The position numbers and the translations under genes were made by a program. 64,000 nt of DNA from Pisaster brevispinus. Its lineage: Eukaryota > Echinodermata > Asteroidea > Forcipulatida > Asteriidae. Under the pieces are notes generated by a model that made no database searches, was not told the origin of the DNA, and was given only the letters and a program-made list of their open reading frames with translations. Location of the stretch: NCBI GenBank assembly GCA_023634235.1, contig JAMKCF010000019.1, positions 2,294,001 to 2,358,000 on the forward strand, given 5' to 3'. Positions 13,470 through 25,413 of the stretch are shown here, piece by piece (the stretch's first letter is position 1; every line of letters begins with the position of its first letter).

Positions 13470-13650
13470 TATTTGGATTCGCTTAGTGGCGTCTTTCCCT
13501 GCTTCTCAACTCTGTGGATCGTGGTTCGAATCCCGGACTGGAACATTGAATGGTTTTTAGTCCCTACCCGGCAATGGGTTTTTCCAGTTTAGGGTTTTCC
13601 TCCCACGTGTAAAACTTATATTTCTTCGTCTTCTTCTCTACGCAAGTGTC
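13470..13650 (+). mobile_element. tRNA-derived SINE
   Basis: A B box (GGTTCGAATCC, 13523-13533) is preceded by a worn tRNA head and followed by CCTACCCGGCAATGGGTTTT and AGGGTTTTCCTCCCACGTG. The tail ends in T/C-rich sequence. The tRNA part cannot fold as a working tRNA. Confidence 0.6.
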
Positions 13651-16449
13651 TTCAGGGCCTACGTGCCGTGGTTTCATTTCCAGAAATATATAGATTGAAA
13701 TACTAGTAATAATACATGTACATGATGTTGGAAATGTTATTCAATCATCTCGAGAATGATTGTCTTTTGATAAACAACAATCAACAATAAATCAGCATCA
13801 TAATGCTTGCAGCGTGCGTCTGTATGGCGCGTACAAAACATTCATAATGAGGTAACTGGAGGACAAAGAGACAAACATTTATTTCAAAACAAGTCACTTT
13901 GAAGAAAATGTACTTATCCCAAATCCAGTAAAGCACCATTGTCTTCGGGACTCGTTCATATATAGTCAAAACTCGATGGTATCGGAACGAATCTATTTTG
14001 TTCCTCTTAAAGGTGTTCAAACATTATGAGGGGAACTTCAAGACGGTATAAGTCGCTTTTGAGGGCAACATGGGTAATGCCCATTGTGGATAATTTATCC
14101 GAATTGATTTCATCATTCTAAAATACAATTATTCCAATTTGACTTTTAATCATGTAGGTTTGGACGTTAAAGGTATCAACTCCTCTTTGCACCATCTCCA
14201 AAGGGGCCATCGCTTCAGTGTTGTTTTACAGGACAAGTTGGCTTGAAAAGAACAGGTAATTAAGAAATGTTTTCTCAACAATGATGCAAACACTGCACGT
14301 GATGTATGTGTTATGACGTAATGTATTGCTCATGCTAATGTAAATTGGTCCAACCAAGATGATACAAAACATTGATCGGGTTCTACAAAATGATCAGATC
14401 GAAAATACAGCGAGTCAGTGTTTATTAGACTTAGAAACTATTGACGAGGTCACATTCAAAACGAGCCTGTAAACTGCAATATACAGAAGTTGTTATTAAC
14501 ACAGTTGGTGAGTAACGAGGAACACAAAGACAGTGGTCTAAATGCTGATGAAATTGTTCCGTTCGTTCCAGTCAACTCTACGCATTACTTCCCCAATGGT
14601 GACATTTCTGATTACACGCATGTAGTAATTACGTTTTTAAAAAGGCGCCTACCCATTTCTAACTACAGATACCAGTGATGAATACCACAAACATCATTGA
14701 TACTTATTCATTTTTCAGTTAAAACAAACATTAATTTCGGTATTTCTCATAGACCCAAGTCGTACGTCTGAAAGCTATTTATGAAGATTTCATGATAAAA
14801 GCCGATTTTTTTCGCTAAGTAGTGGTATGGCAAAAGAGATAATATTTATGCTAATTAGCTGGATCCAACCAGATATGACTTACCGCATGGATGACTCCTT
14901 GATCATACCATAGTCATTGGACGTGGCGTATGATTCGGTTTCGATAGCAACAACCTGTTGATACTACCAGTCACACAGCTATGGTGGCGGTACGCCTGAA
15001 CTCATGCATGCTCTCTCAACATCGTCTGAGGAGTAGGAGAGAGGGGACGCGACTGCATCAGCATCAGAGTCAAACAACACAGCCGACAGGACTCTCGCCA
15101 AATCAACAAACTTCACTGTTTTCCCTGCTAGTGTTTTGTGGGGTTTCGGGTTGTCTGTGTTCGCTGGCTAGCAATGTTGATCTATCTCTGGGTTGGTCAC
15201 GGCGGTCTACATCCTCTCCTCACCTTCGCATTTACATGTAGCTGTAGCACTTCCGTACTCGTTGACTTGTAACGCAAGAGCGTCAAACCACTCCGGTTGC
15301 CTTGGCAACGCATCGCAACCAGTTTATTAATCCCTCATTTTGTTCTCCTTGTCTCTTTCACCGCGGCGGATGGCAGTCGTGTGGTTCTTTGGTGAACGAG
15401 CTTCATGGCTCGTGGACTAAAATAAACGAGTGGGGGCCATAAATTTCGTTGATTAGAAGACTGGCTGTCTGGCGTGTGTAACTATTAATGCAATGTCGAG
15501 ACAACACACATCGCTGTGTGATTGTACGTAAACCAATGAACGCATCGCTACAATTTAATTTGTCATATTACACGGAAATTGCCATGTCCGAATAATAATA
15601 CTACATAGTTACACCAGCCATGCACCCTACAACGGCTAAAGAAACTGTGTTTACTAATACAGCCGAATCATAATTTTCAAAAAGTATTTCAAATTAGAGT
15701 GCAATGATCATTCATAGGAACTACTGCTATGAGCGTATAATCTGATTCCATTGACGAGCGTCCTTGGCTAAACAAACATTGTTTCCGTCATCGAGCTGTG
15801 CTTGAGTTTATTGTCAATGTATTGGTAACATGCATCTGGGAGATTCAATTGTGCTTACCTCAAAATGAAATTCACCGTGAAATACATGTTTTTTAGAAGG
15901 CCAAGGAGAATGCTTTTGTCCCGGGAAACCTTTACCAATGATTGATATTTTCAAGTCGTTGCTTCGTCGGTAATTATGTTAATTCCAATCACTTTCTTTA
16001 TTTGGATACGCGTTGTTTAATTAGTCACTAGGTTAACTCCCCGATAACCCCATCCCCTTCCTGTCCACGGTGGCCACTTGCTCTGTACCTCGCCGCCATA
16101 GTAAGTCAGTAAACAGTTTATCTCAAGTGAGCGAACATTAATGATATTAAACCACTCCATGAACAATCAGTCGGAGTAATCATTGCACTGTACAGACCTT
16201 CATTTTATAACATACGAGTCAAAGACAAAGGTTGATGAGTTATCGCTGACGATAAAGTCCAAAATGCTCGTCTAGAACAAAACAAACATTCACCGCAGTA
16301 GTGCCCCCTCTCTTATTGATGATCATCAAATAATGTATACTATCGTTGGGTTTGGTTGGCGTCTAGAATACATAGAAGGTGGGCGGAGCGCTGGCTTCGG
16401 GACCAGCAATTGCAGTCCCAACGATACACCTTGCAAGTTTCGCGCGCAG
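13651..16449. other. No supported feature
   Basis: A 62-residue plus frame at 14490-14678 is balanced in composition but lacks splice support. The 15000-15400 part is GC-richer without a recognisable product. Confidence 0.35.
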
Positions 16450-16660
16450 TCAGACAAATCTGGGTCCCAGCAGTCCTGACTCATTTCCTGGTCAGACTGA
16501 CCCAGAAAGGGGTCAAAAATAGGAATGTTAACCCGGATGCTACGTCATTTTGACCCATTACTGGGTCATTTTGACACAGATTCCGGATCATACTGACCCC
16601 GAAACGGTTCAGGCCCCACGGTACTAGGATTTGGGTAAAGTCTGACACGGAAGACTCTCA
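16450..16660. mobile_element. Family 2 element, copy 4
   Basis: It has TCAGACTGACCCAGAAAGG, TTGACCCATTACTGGGTCA and GGCCCCACGGTACTAGG. The left end is unclear. Confidence 0.55.
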
Positions 16661-16854
16661 CTGTCATAGGCCCTTGTGTACGCTACCTTTGTGCGTGAAG
16701 GAACCAACAATTGGGCACTTTAACGAGACCCAACCTCTGAATGCACGCTGGCTTTACAGAGTCTCTTGCTAAGTAACTGACTTTAATACATGAAGAAAAA
16801 TACCATACCACTGCATTCTGCTGTTAGGGATACCCCCTCTAAATAAACTCCCAT

Positions 16855-16904
16855 TGCAAACAGTGCAAAATGCTAAAATATGCAAACAGTGCAAAACGCT
16901 AAAT
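16855..16904 (+). repeat. 26-bp tandem duplication
   Basis: TGCAAACAGTGCAAAA, then TGCTAAAATA or CGCTAAATA, occurs twice head to tail. Confidence 0.7.
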
Positions 16905-17805
16905 ATTCAAAAATACTTTAAACACTTTTTAGAAGTCTGGCAGCTTTTTACGGCAAAGAGAATCTATTGACTCCTAAACTTGTATCCTCTGCCCAATTTG
17001 ACATGGGTTGTCCCAAGGCCCGTCGAATTATTATTATATAAGTTTCCACACGTCCGAGCATCGATCTTGAAAAAAAAATCCCTACACCTCTTGGCAAATA
17101 GGGCCATTTTTCAGGGCCTAGTTTATCCCAAATACTTCAAGTTGGAAGTCAGCGACCCCAGGTCACAGTAATTGTGCAATGTTCTTACACTGTACCCTTT
17201 TTATTTGGCTCTCAATTAGGCCTATGTCTAGAATAGAATATACAAAATAGCCATGAGACCGTCGCTCTGTTTTATTCCTTTTGTAGTGGGGTGCACCCAG
17301 TAGAAACAAGGATCATCGGTTTCGTGTACCTCTATCTGCCGTACAGTATTGCGCCCTCTACTGTCTTCTTGTTTCTATTATTTTGTTTCGTTGACTGCAC
17401 TTGTGACTTTCGTTCAGGCATCAGGCTGTACCTCGATAATTAACGATTAAACTGGTTTACTATATAACCTTAGAGATATATTAACCCACGACTGCGATAC
17501 GAGTAATTAGTAAATCAAAATAACAAAGCTGTTTTTATTGGAAAGTCTTTTATCATATCGCCGCCATCGCGAAATAGAAATATTGAAAGCGACACGTTTT
17601 CCCCATCCTGTCTTCGTCCATAGTTGAATTGTTTTTATTAAAATGTGAGAATAACAATTGACTCTCATATGAAGATGAATAGTTGAATACAGTAGTCGTA
17701 AAAATTTAAAATAATCATGTAAGAAGGAGTGGGACACCTTCCACCAACGTCACATGCGGCTGCTGTCTGCAACAGTTGCCATTTTGGGAGTCAATGGGAG
17801 ACTGT

Positions 17806-17920
17806 GGAACGCTAGGTGGCAGCAGACTTACCAGGTAAATTTCAATTGCTTACGTATAGTTCTGACCCTGCGCACATTACCGAGAACAGTAGTAAGTCTG
17901 CAGCTGCCAACTAGCGTCCC
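17806..17920. repeat. Inverted repeat with CTCF-like motifs in both arms
   Basis: Arms at 17806-17832 and 17891-17920 are reverse complements with a few mismatches and a small insertion. Each arm contains a form of CGCTAGGTGGCAG, close to the CTCF consensus, facing its partner. About 58 bases separate the arms. The core resembles a dispersed echinoderm element that I recall, so it is probably a foldback transposon copy. Confidence 0.55.
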
Positions 17921-19144
17921 AAAAGCACCCCCATTAGCATCGCACGTATGGTTAGCGTGTAAGCAGACGCTACACTATAATGACGCACTGGCTCCCTAAA
18001 TGACGCAGCCACTAGGATTATTGTCATGATGACGTCAGGTGAATTTGTGCGCATGCAGAGAAGTGTTTTACGGTGACCATGGAGCTTACGCACCATGCAC
18101 TAAACTAGCAGCCCACATCCTTGCCTCGGGGTGTGAGAATGTAAGAAATAAATTGTTTACTGACATAATTATTGACGCGCTCATTACTTGAGGAAAACTT
18201 CTAAGAAGCCAGCATTGTAGGTAATTGGGCTTACGTTTACATAAAGGGACATTTCTAAAACTAATCTACTGTATATGGAAATTTCCGCATCATCATTAGT
18301 CAACAGTTGACGGCTGCATGTTTTGCTGTTCGAATTAAAGACCTTGTGTTATCAAAGCGTAATAGCCCAGTGCGGCTGTCTACATTAAAGTGCGCCCTCT
18401 ACCTACTAATTTTTAGATTACTTATCAGACGCAACGTTTGTTCTCTTTCGGTTTGGTTTTTGTTTGATGACACCGGAGTAACTTGCTACTCCAGAGGCGA
18501 ATCTATGAAACAGTCAAGATCTTTGAAAGAACTTGAGAAAGACCACAAACAAAACAAGAACTTGAAGTACGCACAAGATGACCCGCTGATCTGGCCCATC
18601 ATCCCAGCACAAACATTGGACACAAATAATATGACTCCCAAAATATGACAGGCCATGTTGACAAGACAAATTCTTTCTTATTACGTTTTTATGTATTTAT
18701 TAAATTAAAAATGTGCTGTTTATGCCGCATTCGTTCTTATGAGCGAACGTTTTACTTGAAATGAATGTATTACAGGAAAAACTATACAAGAAAAGGAGTT
18801 ATGAATTATTTATGATTTATCGTGTTTTATTTTGTTTATCTGTGTTCAGTGAATGTTGTATTTCTATTTATTTCTGTTGAAAGAGGTTGTGTGCGTGTGA
18901 GCTTGTCCACCCGTTGAACTGGGGACTTGAAATAATAGAATGGATCCGGGTGTTTCGACAGGTCGAGGATGCCCTTTAGTTCGATTTGGGGTACAAAACC
19001 AACGGGGACTTCGCTAAAAAACAAACAACAAAACAAACAAACAAACAATGGGAGAACAAAGAGGAGTCATCAGTTAACCTGGCCGACAAACATGGATTGG
19101 GAGTCTTGTGGGTATGTGTGTGTGTCTTTAGGCATACACACTTC

Positions 19145-19197
19145 AAACTGGGAACCCATAATACTATGAAGGGACAATAATGGTTCCCGATTGGGTG
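19145..19197. repeat. Single copy of the ACAATA hairpin repeat
   Basis: AACTGGGAACCCATAAT and AATGGTTCCCGATTGGG flank GAAGGGACAATA, the same plan as the cluster at 39880. Confidence 0.5.
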
Positions 19198-20744
19198 AGT
19201 GTGAGTGTGGGAGAGGAGTGAGGGGTAAGAGGGCACCCAAATCAATGTAAATATACCCAATATTTCAAACTAAAACACTCTGAAATACCAAATAAAACAT
19301 ACACTCATATATATTTGATTCTTTTTTCAGATTTATTTACAATTAATCTCAACACAACCGATAGACATGTTGTTACACACATAAAAACATAGTATAATCA
19401 ATTTCCCTCCCTTGACCCCTATTCACAAACATTCCCGGTGTATCTTGCTCTAAACTGGTTGAATCTACCCGGAGGAGTCTTTCGACAATGATCATTGCTC
19501 GAGGTTGTTCCAAGTTTGTACATTTTCTATTTTGTGTTAGTTTTAATACTTCAAACTGACTGTCTATTGATAACAAAGTTATGGCCACACTGTTCACTGC
19601 TGTCCTGCATAAACATAGTAGTAATATTAAACCTAAACGCTGACTGCGCCTCCGCCCTATTTCTTGTGATGATGCCCCTCCCCCATTTTCCAAAGTCTCC
19701 TTTTAAATGGCGTATTGATTATAAGTTTACATTGGAGGTAATTCCCCTCTCTAAGAATGGATTCTGTCCAACATAACTGGCAGTAAGAGGCGACATGAAT
19801 CTGATGATGTCATCACTCATCAGCATAATTTGTTTGTAGATAAATATGTGCACTTCTTGTCAGACACTACCGTGCCTAAACGCGGCATCGCAACATGAGC
19901 CTGGTGTCCGACAAGTACAACGAAGTATCGGTGTGTTTGGTACGATCCGATACGTATTGAGATTGTCACACCAAACCATCAGTTGCTTGTCGAAAACAAA
20001 ACAATGTAAAATCAATGTTTTAACCCGCATTGATTGTTTATAATCTACATTCAAGACAACACTATCTGATGTTCTCTAAACGATGTTCACCTGTTTTGTT
20101 GATGGAAACTTGCGTAGTTGCACTAATTAAAATGATTAATCTAAGAGAAACAACGCAAGACCCAAAATCCGAATGTTCATGTCACAATATCTGTACAGAT
20201 TCAATGGAAAGCATTTCCTATAAAAGCTTTTTGAAATTTATCATTTAATCTTTCTTACAATTATTTAGTCGATTATCATTCAACAATAATCGTAGAAGTT
20301 CTAAACATTGAGGACAACTACAAACGCAAACCTATCATCACATCGCAAAGAAAGAAAACAAGATATTTCAGTTTCATCACTTCGTTGATTCAATCACCCA
20401 AATATACAAATTGTAGACTATAACTGAATACTTAATCCTTTAAGAAACCCGCTAATTTTCCAGAGAGAAAAAAAAAGAACAATACCGAGTGGAAAAGTGG
20501 GTTTGATTTGTAGTGTTTAAAAGCATTATACATGTTTGGGAAGGATAAAAAACATCATTATCTAATTTTATACTAGAAACAAAATTTCCTGTGAAATATT
20601 TCCCTTTGAAACTAATGAAGTCATATTCGAAAAAAAAACACCATGTAGGCCCTATCAAACCTAACAAAACGCAGCGGTTGATTTCTGTTGTTACAACCGC
20701 ACTTAAGGACAATATGTATACATGCTGAAAATTGTGCATGGTTT

Positions 20745-20830
20745 TTCACTATTTTCTCCTGACTCACACAACGGAGGAAGCCCAAGTTTTCACAGGTTTG
20801 TCATTCCATGTATGGTTGATCACACAAAAC
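20745..20830 (+). repeat. Fragment of the 32440-33035 repeat family
   Basis: TTTTCACAGGTTTGTCATTC followed by ATGTATGGTTGATCACACA mirrors the segment near 32950-33000. Only this right-hand part is recognisable. Confidence 0.4.
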
Positions 20831-21144
20831 ATGAACACTGTCTGCGACTATTTTTTTCAGCTCTACCAATCCTGTATAATACTTTTAATTGTTAAATCTT
20901 GTTGGTGTCTCGCTCAGAATGAAACAAGTTAAACACTATTGAAACTTTTAGGTGATTGTTCAGTGCCGTGAATGTTTAAAACGTTAAAACGTTAACCAGT
21001 TGTTGCTTACCAGTTAACTAGTAAACCGTTAACCGGGTCCATTTTCCTCGTTCCGTCTGATGCATTTCTAAAGCAAATGTCTTTCTAAATGTACAAAGAC
21101 AGAAATATATATAGTTGTACTAAGCGGCAGGTTTGTGTCTTTTA

Positions 21145-21320
21145 AAACATGCACTCAATTTCATAAAGTTGTTTCAAGCAAAACAACCAGTTTTCCAAGC
21201 ACAGACACAAACTTGTTTAGCAGATTGGACATTCATCAGACAGTGTAATTTAAGTTTCCCTGCTCATCTTTGCTTAGCAGATAACAGTTGTTCTTTTTCT
21301 TCTTCATCCATTGGACCCTG
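21145..21320. mobile_element. Degraded MITE, family 1-like
   Basis: It starts near CTCAATTTCATAAAGTTG, holds GTTTAGCAGATTGG and TTTGCTTAGCAGATAACAG, and ends near TTGGACCCTG. This matches the family plan with many substitutions. Confidence 0.45.
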
Positions 21321-22404
21321 CGTATCATTTCTTGCAACTCCTAAGTTAAGAAATGCTTGATTCCTAATTAAACATTATGGTTTCTAAGAGAAAAAAAACC
21401 CATCAGAGCCATGACCGTAAAGCTTCAAAACAGAAACCATCCATGTTCACGTTCTTTAATAACTTTACATATTATGTAATCCCAATTAGCATAAATTATA
21501 CATTCTTTGGGTTGAATACTGAATATCGTCGTGGTTTCGCATTGGTTGAAACGGAACAATAATACTCATGAATATTCAACACAGTTATTTACATATTCTT
21601 CAAAACAATTGAGTGCGCCATGCATGCCTTCGATTTTGATCTTTTATTTCCTGAACCTTCATACCTAAGAAAATATTAACCACCCCTCATTTCATCACTC
21701 TTCATAATTCTGTCAGATATTGCATGTTGACAGATATTTGTAGACGGTTATGATTCGGTTACTCAAACTAATGTTCAGATTCTATATAAAAACAACTATA
21801 ACAACATGAACACATTTAAAGTTATGACAAACTAGTAAAAATTAACGCTATGTTTTAAAGAACTGCGCACTCCATCAAACTGTCAAAATTTGTCAACGAG
21901 GTTATGACAGAAATGAGTGTTGAATTCAGGGACACATACTTCGTGTGGTAATATGACATTGTTCATCACAAAATTTGACTCCGTTAGCCTATGGCTTGGA
22001 ATTGGCAACCCATTGTTTATAATAATAGTATACAAACAAAACAATACAAGTAAATGAAGCTGATTTCCATGACATTTATTTCAGTGGAAGCTTTTTTCAC
22101 TGATCATGTAAAATTTCAACTCTAACCATGCCTCAGTTAATATTCAAGAAGATAATTACATGCTAATTTATTATACTTCACACAACTTTTTTTTGTTGAT
22201 TTCGTGAGGACCTGACCCCTAATATGACTACAAAACATAAACTAACACATTGTGATGTTGTCTGGGAAAGCTTGTAACTAATGTTGAAACGTCTGCTAAA
22301 TATACAGTGGAAATGTTTTCTTAGTTTTATATTTTAGTTTCGTTTGGGTAAATATCTGAAAGGGGTGATCTCTCTCATTTTTCTTTTTTCTTTACTTTAA
22401 AAAA

Positions 22405-22475
22405 AAAAAAGTCTCACGCTCTGGTGATTTCAGCAGCAGAGTATGTTGGCTCAAATCCCGGCCATGAATTAATTT
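22405..22475 (+). mobile_element. tRNA-like SINE fragment
   Basis: GGCTCAAATCCCGGCC matches a B box. The A-box side is only weakly present, after a poly(A) run. Confidence 0.3.
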
Positions 22476-22654
22476 TCCACTTTTAAGTTTCACGAAACAT
22501 TCATGACGGTACCACATTGATTTTGGAAGAGAGTATACCGTCGAATCCTCTAGTTACAAGACACATCCATGTACCTAAAAGGAATAGTACAGCATTGTTT
22601 TTGGAAGAGTAACATTCATTCAAGAAGCATTCGATGTATCTAAAGGGATGATAC

Positions 22655-22715
22655 GTAGATGGTGTTGTTATTGTTGTTGTTTTGTTTATTTGTTGTTGTC
22701 GATGTTGTTTTGAAA
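22655..22715 (+). repeat. GTT-rich simple repeat
   Basis: Imperfect TTGTTGTTG units, similar to 4478-4545. Confidence 0.6.
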
Positions 22716-23348
22716 GAGTATACAATTTTATTAAATTTCTTTAGTTACAGGGGGATAGTTTTCAATAAAAGCACAATAAAGAGATGGTCAATATCGTTTT
22801 AAAAGATTAATTGTGTTGCGTTTCAGTGGATGTTTGTAATGTTAAATCAAATTGTCCCGCCAAACAACTGTACGACCAGTCGATTTAAATTATATGCAGT
22901 GATGAGAATTAAAATTTTAGTCAGATAAGAATAATTTTCTGTTGATGGACCGCCACAACAAAGCTTTTTTTTTTTTTTTTTTTTTTACATAATCACTGTA
23001 GACTGCATTACACAATACTTTACCTCTAACCGTGCAGTCTGTTTACATGTCCTAATTGACAACAATCACCAAAATATTCGAGGAAAAAAAATCAAGTTAA
23101 ATGGCAATAATTTTTTACACTAACTGTTTCAATGATATTTAGTTTTAACGTTAACATGACGTCACAAGATAAGCAAATCGTGAGAGGCTGTAATACGTAT
23201 TGAGGTCAGTTAATGTCCGCAGCTCCTTTTCCAGTGGCATTTCTTTCAGTTAAAGTCTGCAGTTCTTTTTCCAGTTGGTTTCAGTTGTCGTTTCGTCCAT
23301 TATGGTGCTCGCCAGGCTTGTAGCTGCAAGCCTACGCGGGAAGATTCA

Positions 23349-23362
23349 CCACTAGAGGGCGC
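23349..23362 (+). promoter_or_regulatory. CTCF-like core motif (CCACTAGAGGGCGC)
   Basis: The 14-base word matches the bilaterian CTCF core consensus closely and lies in the non-repetitive segment downstream of the Pax1/9-like exons. Related words (AGAGGGCG on either strand) occur near 17351, 18391, 24178 and 27739. Such words can also be spread by repeats, so occupancy is not shown. Confidence 0.35.
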
Positions 23363-23658
23363 TAACTCAGTCTGCCGTACGTTAACTACAAAGCACCACT
23401 ACTGGCTGTCGGTGGGTAAACATACCCACTCTGTATTAAATAACTGTCGATAATACTCGAGTTTCTCGTGAGTTGCACCCCAGTCGTAACATAGTTCATG
23501 TTTGTACAATCCTCATCGCTCCAACTGGAGAGCTTGGATGTTTCACAGAGTCAGAAACTGCTGGATGCAAATGAGAAGAAGAGGAGAAAAATAGCTTTTA
23601 ATATCATTAATCAAAAGCCTCCATTATGTCACCCGGTGGTGACCTGGGGGTCAGTGTG

Positions 23659-23666
23659 TATATAAA
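23659..23666 (+). promoter_or_regulatory. Possible TATA box (TATATAAA)
   Basis: A perfect TATATAAA sits in a GC-richer, repeat-free stretch, flanked by G-rich and C-rich runs (CCTGGGGGTC before, TGCCCCCATGG after). A start site would be expected near 23690. The frames that follow on the plus strand are short (41 and 60 residues), so no coding gene can be attached with confidence; a noncoding transcript is possible. Confidence 0.2.
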
Positions 23667-23999
23667 TGCCCCCATGGACGACCGGCTGGTTATTGACGCA
23701 AGACGAATTGGTTTATGCCTTTGTCAGACAGGACATCTACCCTCATTTTCCCCCTTTTTTTTGGTATATGAATGTAAACATTTGCTCTGCAACGCATGAG
23801 TCGTGTTATGGGTCAGAAAGGCTGCAATAATTCTTGTAAAGAGACTTCATGGGACCATATCAATTACGCGTCATATCAGTCACTGTACCAGACGCGCACT
23901 GTCGTCCATTGTAACAGTCGAAGGGGATTAAAGACCCACTCGAAGATGACCCTAGTCACGTGTCATCCGTTAAGATAACATCAACCTCGCGCAACCCCA

Positions 24000-24013
24000 T
24001 GACCTCATGACCT
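24000..24013 (-). promoter_or_regulatory. Perfect DR2 nuclear-receptor element (AGGTCATGAGGTCA)
   Basis: Read on the minus strand, two perfect AGGTCA half-sites are separated by two bases. DR2 and DR5 arrangements are the classic targets of RAR/RXR dimers (established knowledge). A third half-site in the opposite sense lies at 24032-24037 and more at 24074-24092. The element is about 1.1 kb downstream of the Pax1/9-like stop codon. Binding is inference. Confidence 0.4.
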
Positions 24014-24099
24014 AGCATGCCTCTCCGACAGAGGTCAGTAAACCATCTTCTCGTTCCCCCCAGAATTCCTGTCAGGTCATCCGGGTCGACCTTTGATTT

Positions 24100-25128
24100 A
24101 CTTCCGTGTCATTAAACGCATCACACAGGTGAGTGACTGAGAGATGCGTCTAAACGCGGTCGTTGGCTTACCATTGGGACGCCCTCTGTTGTGTCAAAGG
24201 TGTTAAAGTTTGGCTTTCTGGGTCCTAGATTGAAACAGCGAGGAGACTGACGAGTGATCAACCCGTCAGGTTCATCAACTGCCCGGGCTCTGATTACAAA
24301 AGAGAAGGTGGTGTTCTTACAGTCTACCCAGGATCGAGTAGTTTATACTGTACCAAGAAAATTACAAATTACACTTTGCGGGTGGATAGTTTTGCGTGTT
24401 TGGTTCGCTTCAATTCTACTGACAGCATGAAGTAGCCCTCAACATGGCGGATCATAAAGATTGTTGGCTGGCTTTCGAAGGGTGTTGATGGATGACGAAA
24501 ATTCGTTTATTCTAGAAGGAACTCTTCGCCCTTTGGCCGCTTAACTAATAAATAATATTACTTTGTGTTGTGCAATAAAGAATTACAGTGAGAGAAATTC
24601 GGAGAACCAACTGACTGTCTGGAGTTGTGTTTTGTCTCTTTGCCTGCATGAACCTGAGCTTATTGTGTGATTTTTTGACGATGGTTTGTCCATTCCGCAT
24701 ACATTAATTTTGGTTATCATTGCGATGACAGAAGCAATGTTATCAATTAAACATTGTTTTCACTGACGTTTAAAGATCAAATGAAGCTGTAGTTTCGATC
24801 TTTGCTGTAACATGAGTTCATCGTCTGGGGGAGTTGTTTTTAGTGAGTTTTGTAAAGTCAGCACTTTTCAAGAGTTGCGGGCCATCACCTTTGATCACAG
24901 CTTTCGACATCTTAGTCACTAAAACAACGAAAAACAGTGTACGTTTAATCGCGGACTTACTGCAGATCGGGCTTAAATCGATTGCGGCAATCGAAATCAG
25001 GGTCTTCAGATGCTATTTCCTCGGCTTTGACAGCATTGCGAGCGGAAACGTCTCTCTGGCAGATCGTTGTTAACTTTATAATCAATAAGCTTTCAGACTG
25101 AAACTATTATCAACATGAGTACAGTACT
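24100..25128. other. 3' flank or 3' UTR/intron of the Pax1/9-like gene
   Basis: Non-repetitive sequence of moderate GC. On the minus strand an AATAAA hexamer occurs near 24505, about 620 bases beyond the TAG, and could serve as a poly(A) signal. A small hairpin word (CGATTG, then CAATCG) lies near 24980. Confidence 0.3.
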
Positions 25129-25413
25129 CTACTCACCAGTACTGGAATTGCATGAAGTACCCGACAATACGGACTTGTACGCCAGCGGTGATGGCCGTAG
25201 CACATTACTGCTCTCCAGTGCAGTGGCAGCATCCCCAGCGCAGTTCATGGCCCCGTTAGGCGGCCAGATAGGATGGGAGAGACTGCTTGGCATGGCCGTA
25301 GTGCCGTAGGCTGGTACGTAGGCAGACGCCGCGTGATGTGGGTAGGCCGTTAACGATGGAGGTGAGGCGACCATGAAGTTACTCACTGAAGCTGTAGTGC
25401 CATCTTGCAAGGA
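25129..25413 (-). CDS. Terminal (or near-terminal) coding exon, Pax1/9-like C-terminal tail
   Basis: This exon gives 94 residues ending at TAG. It opens in phase 0 after a good acceptor (TTTTCTGCCACCATCAG), which matches the phase-0 end of the exon at 27469. The peptide is rich in Ser, Ala, Pro, Tyr and His and has no folded domain; it looks like the transactivation tail of a transcription factor. Its order of features (a Gly-x-x-Ala-x-Val start, a Phe-Met-Val-Ala-Ser patch, Ala-Tyr-Pro, an Ala-x-x-Tyr-Val pair, one Trp, then Pro-Leu-Ala-Tyr-Lys near the end) parallels the tail of vertebrate Pax9 as I remember it. That is family knowledge plus hand alignment, not a search. In Pax1/9 proteins this tail follows an N-terminal paired DNA-binding domain; no such domain is seen here. 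Oddity: the stop lies inside a strong donor (CTG then GTGAGTAG), so the exon could instead splice on at 25137 in phase 1. Other transcription factors remain possible. Confidence 0.5.
   Translation of the reverse strand, partial: SLQDGTTASVSNFMVASPPSLTAYPHHAASAYVPAYGTTAMPSSLSHPIWPPNGAMNCAGDAATALESSNVLRPSPLAYKSVLSGTSCNSSTGE

Larger units (their letters stand above)
18010..23240. other. Mostly featureless apart from listed repeats
   Basis: Apart from the hairpin at 19145 and worn repeats near 20745, 21145 and 22405, I see only AT-rich DNA. A run of GTTAAC-type words at 20985-21040 may be chance. Confidence 0.35.

Noticed and set aside
20985..21040. Run of GTTAAC and AACGTT words suggesting Myb or HNF1 sites
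   Set aside because: AT-rich palindromic words of this length are common here, and no conserved context is visible.
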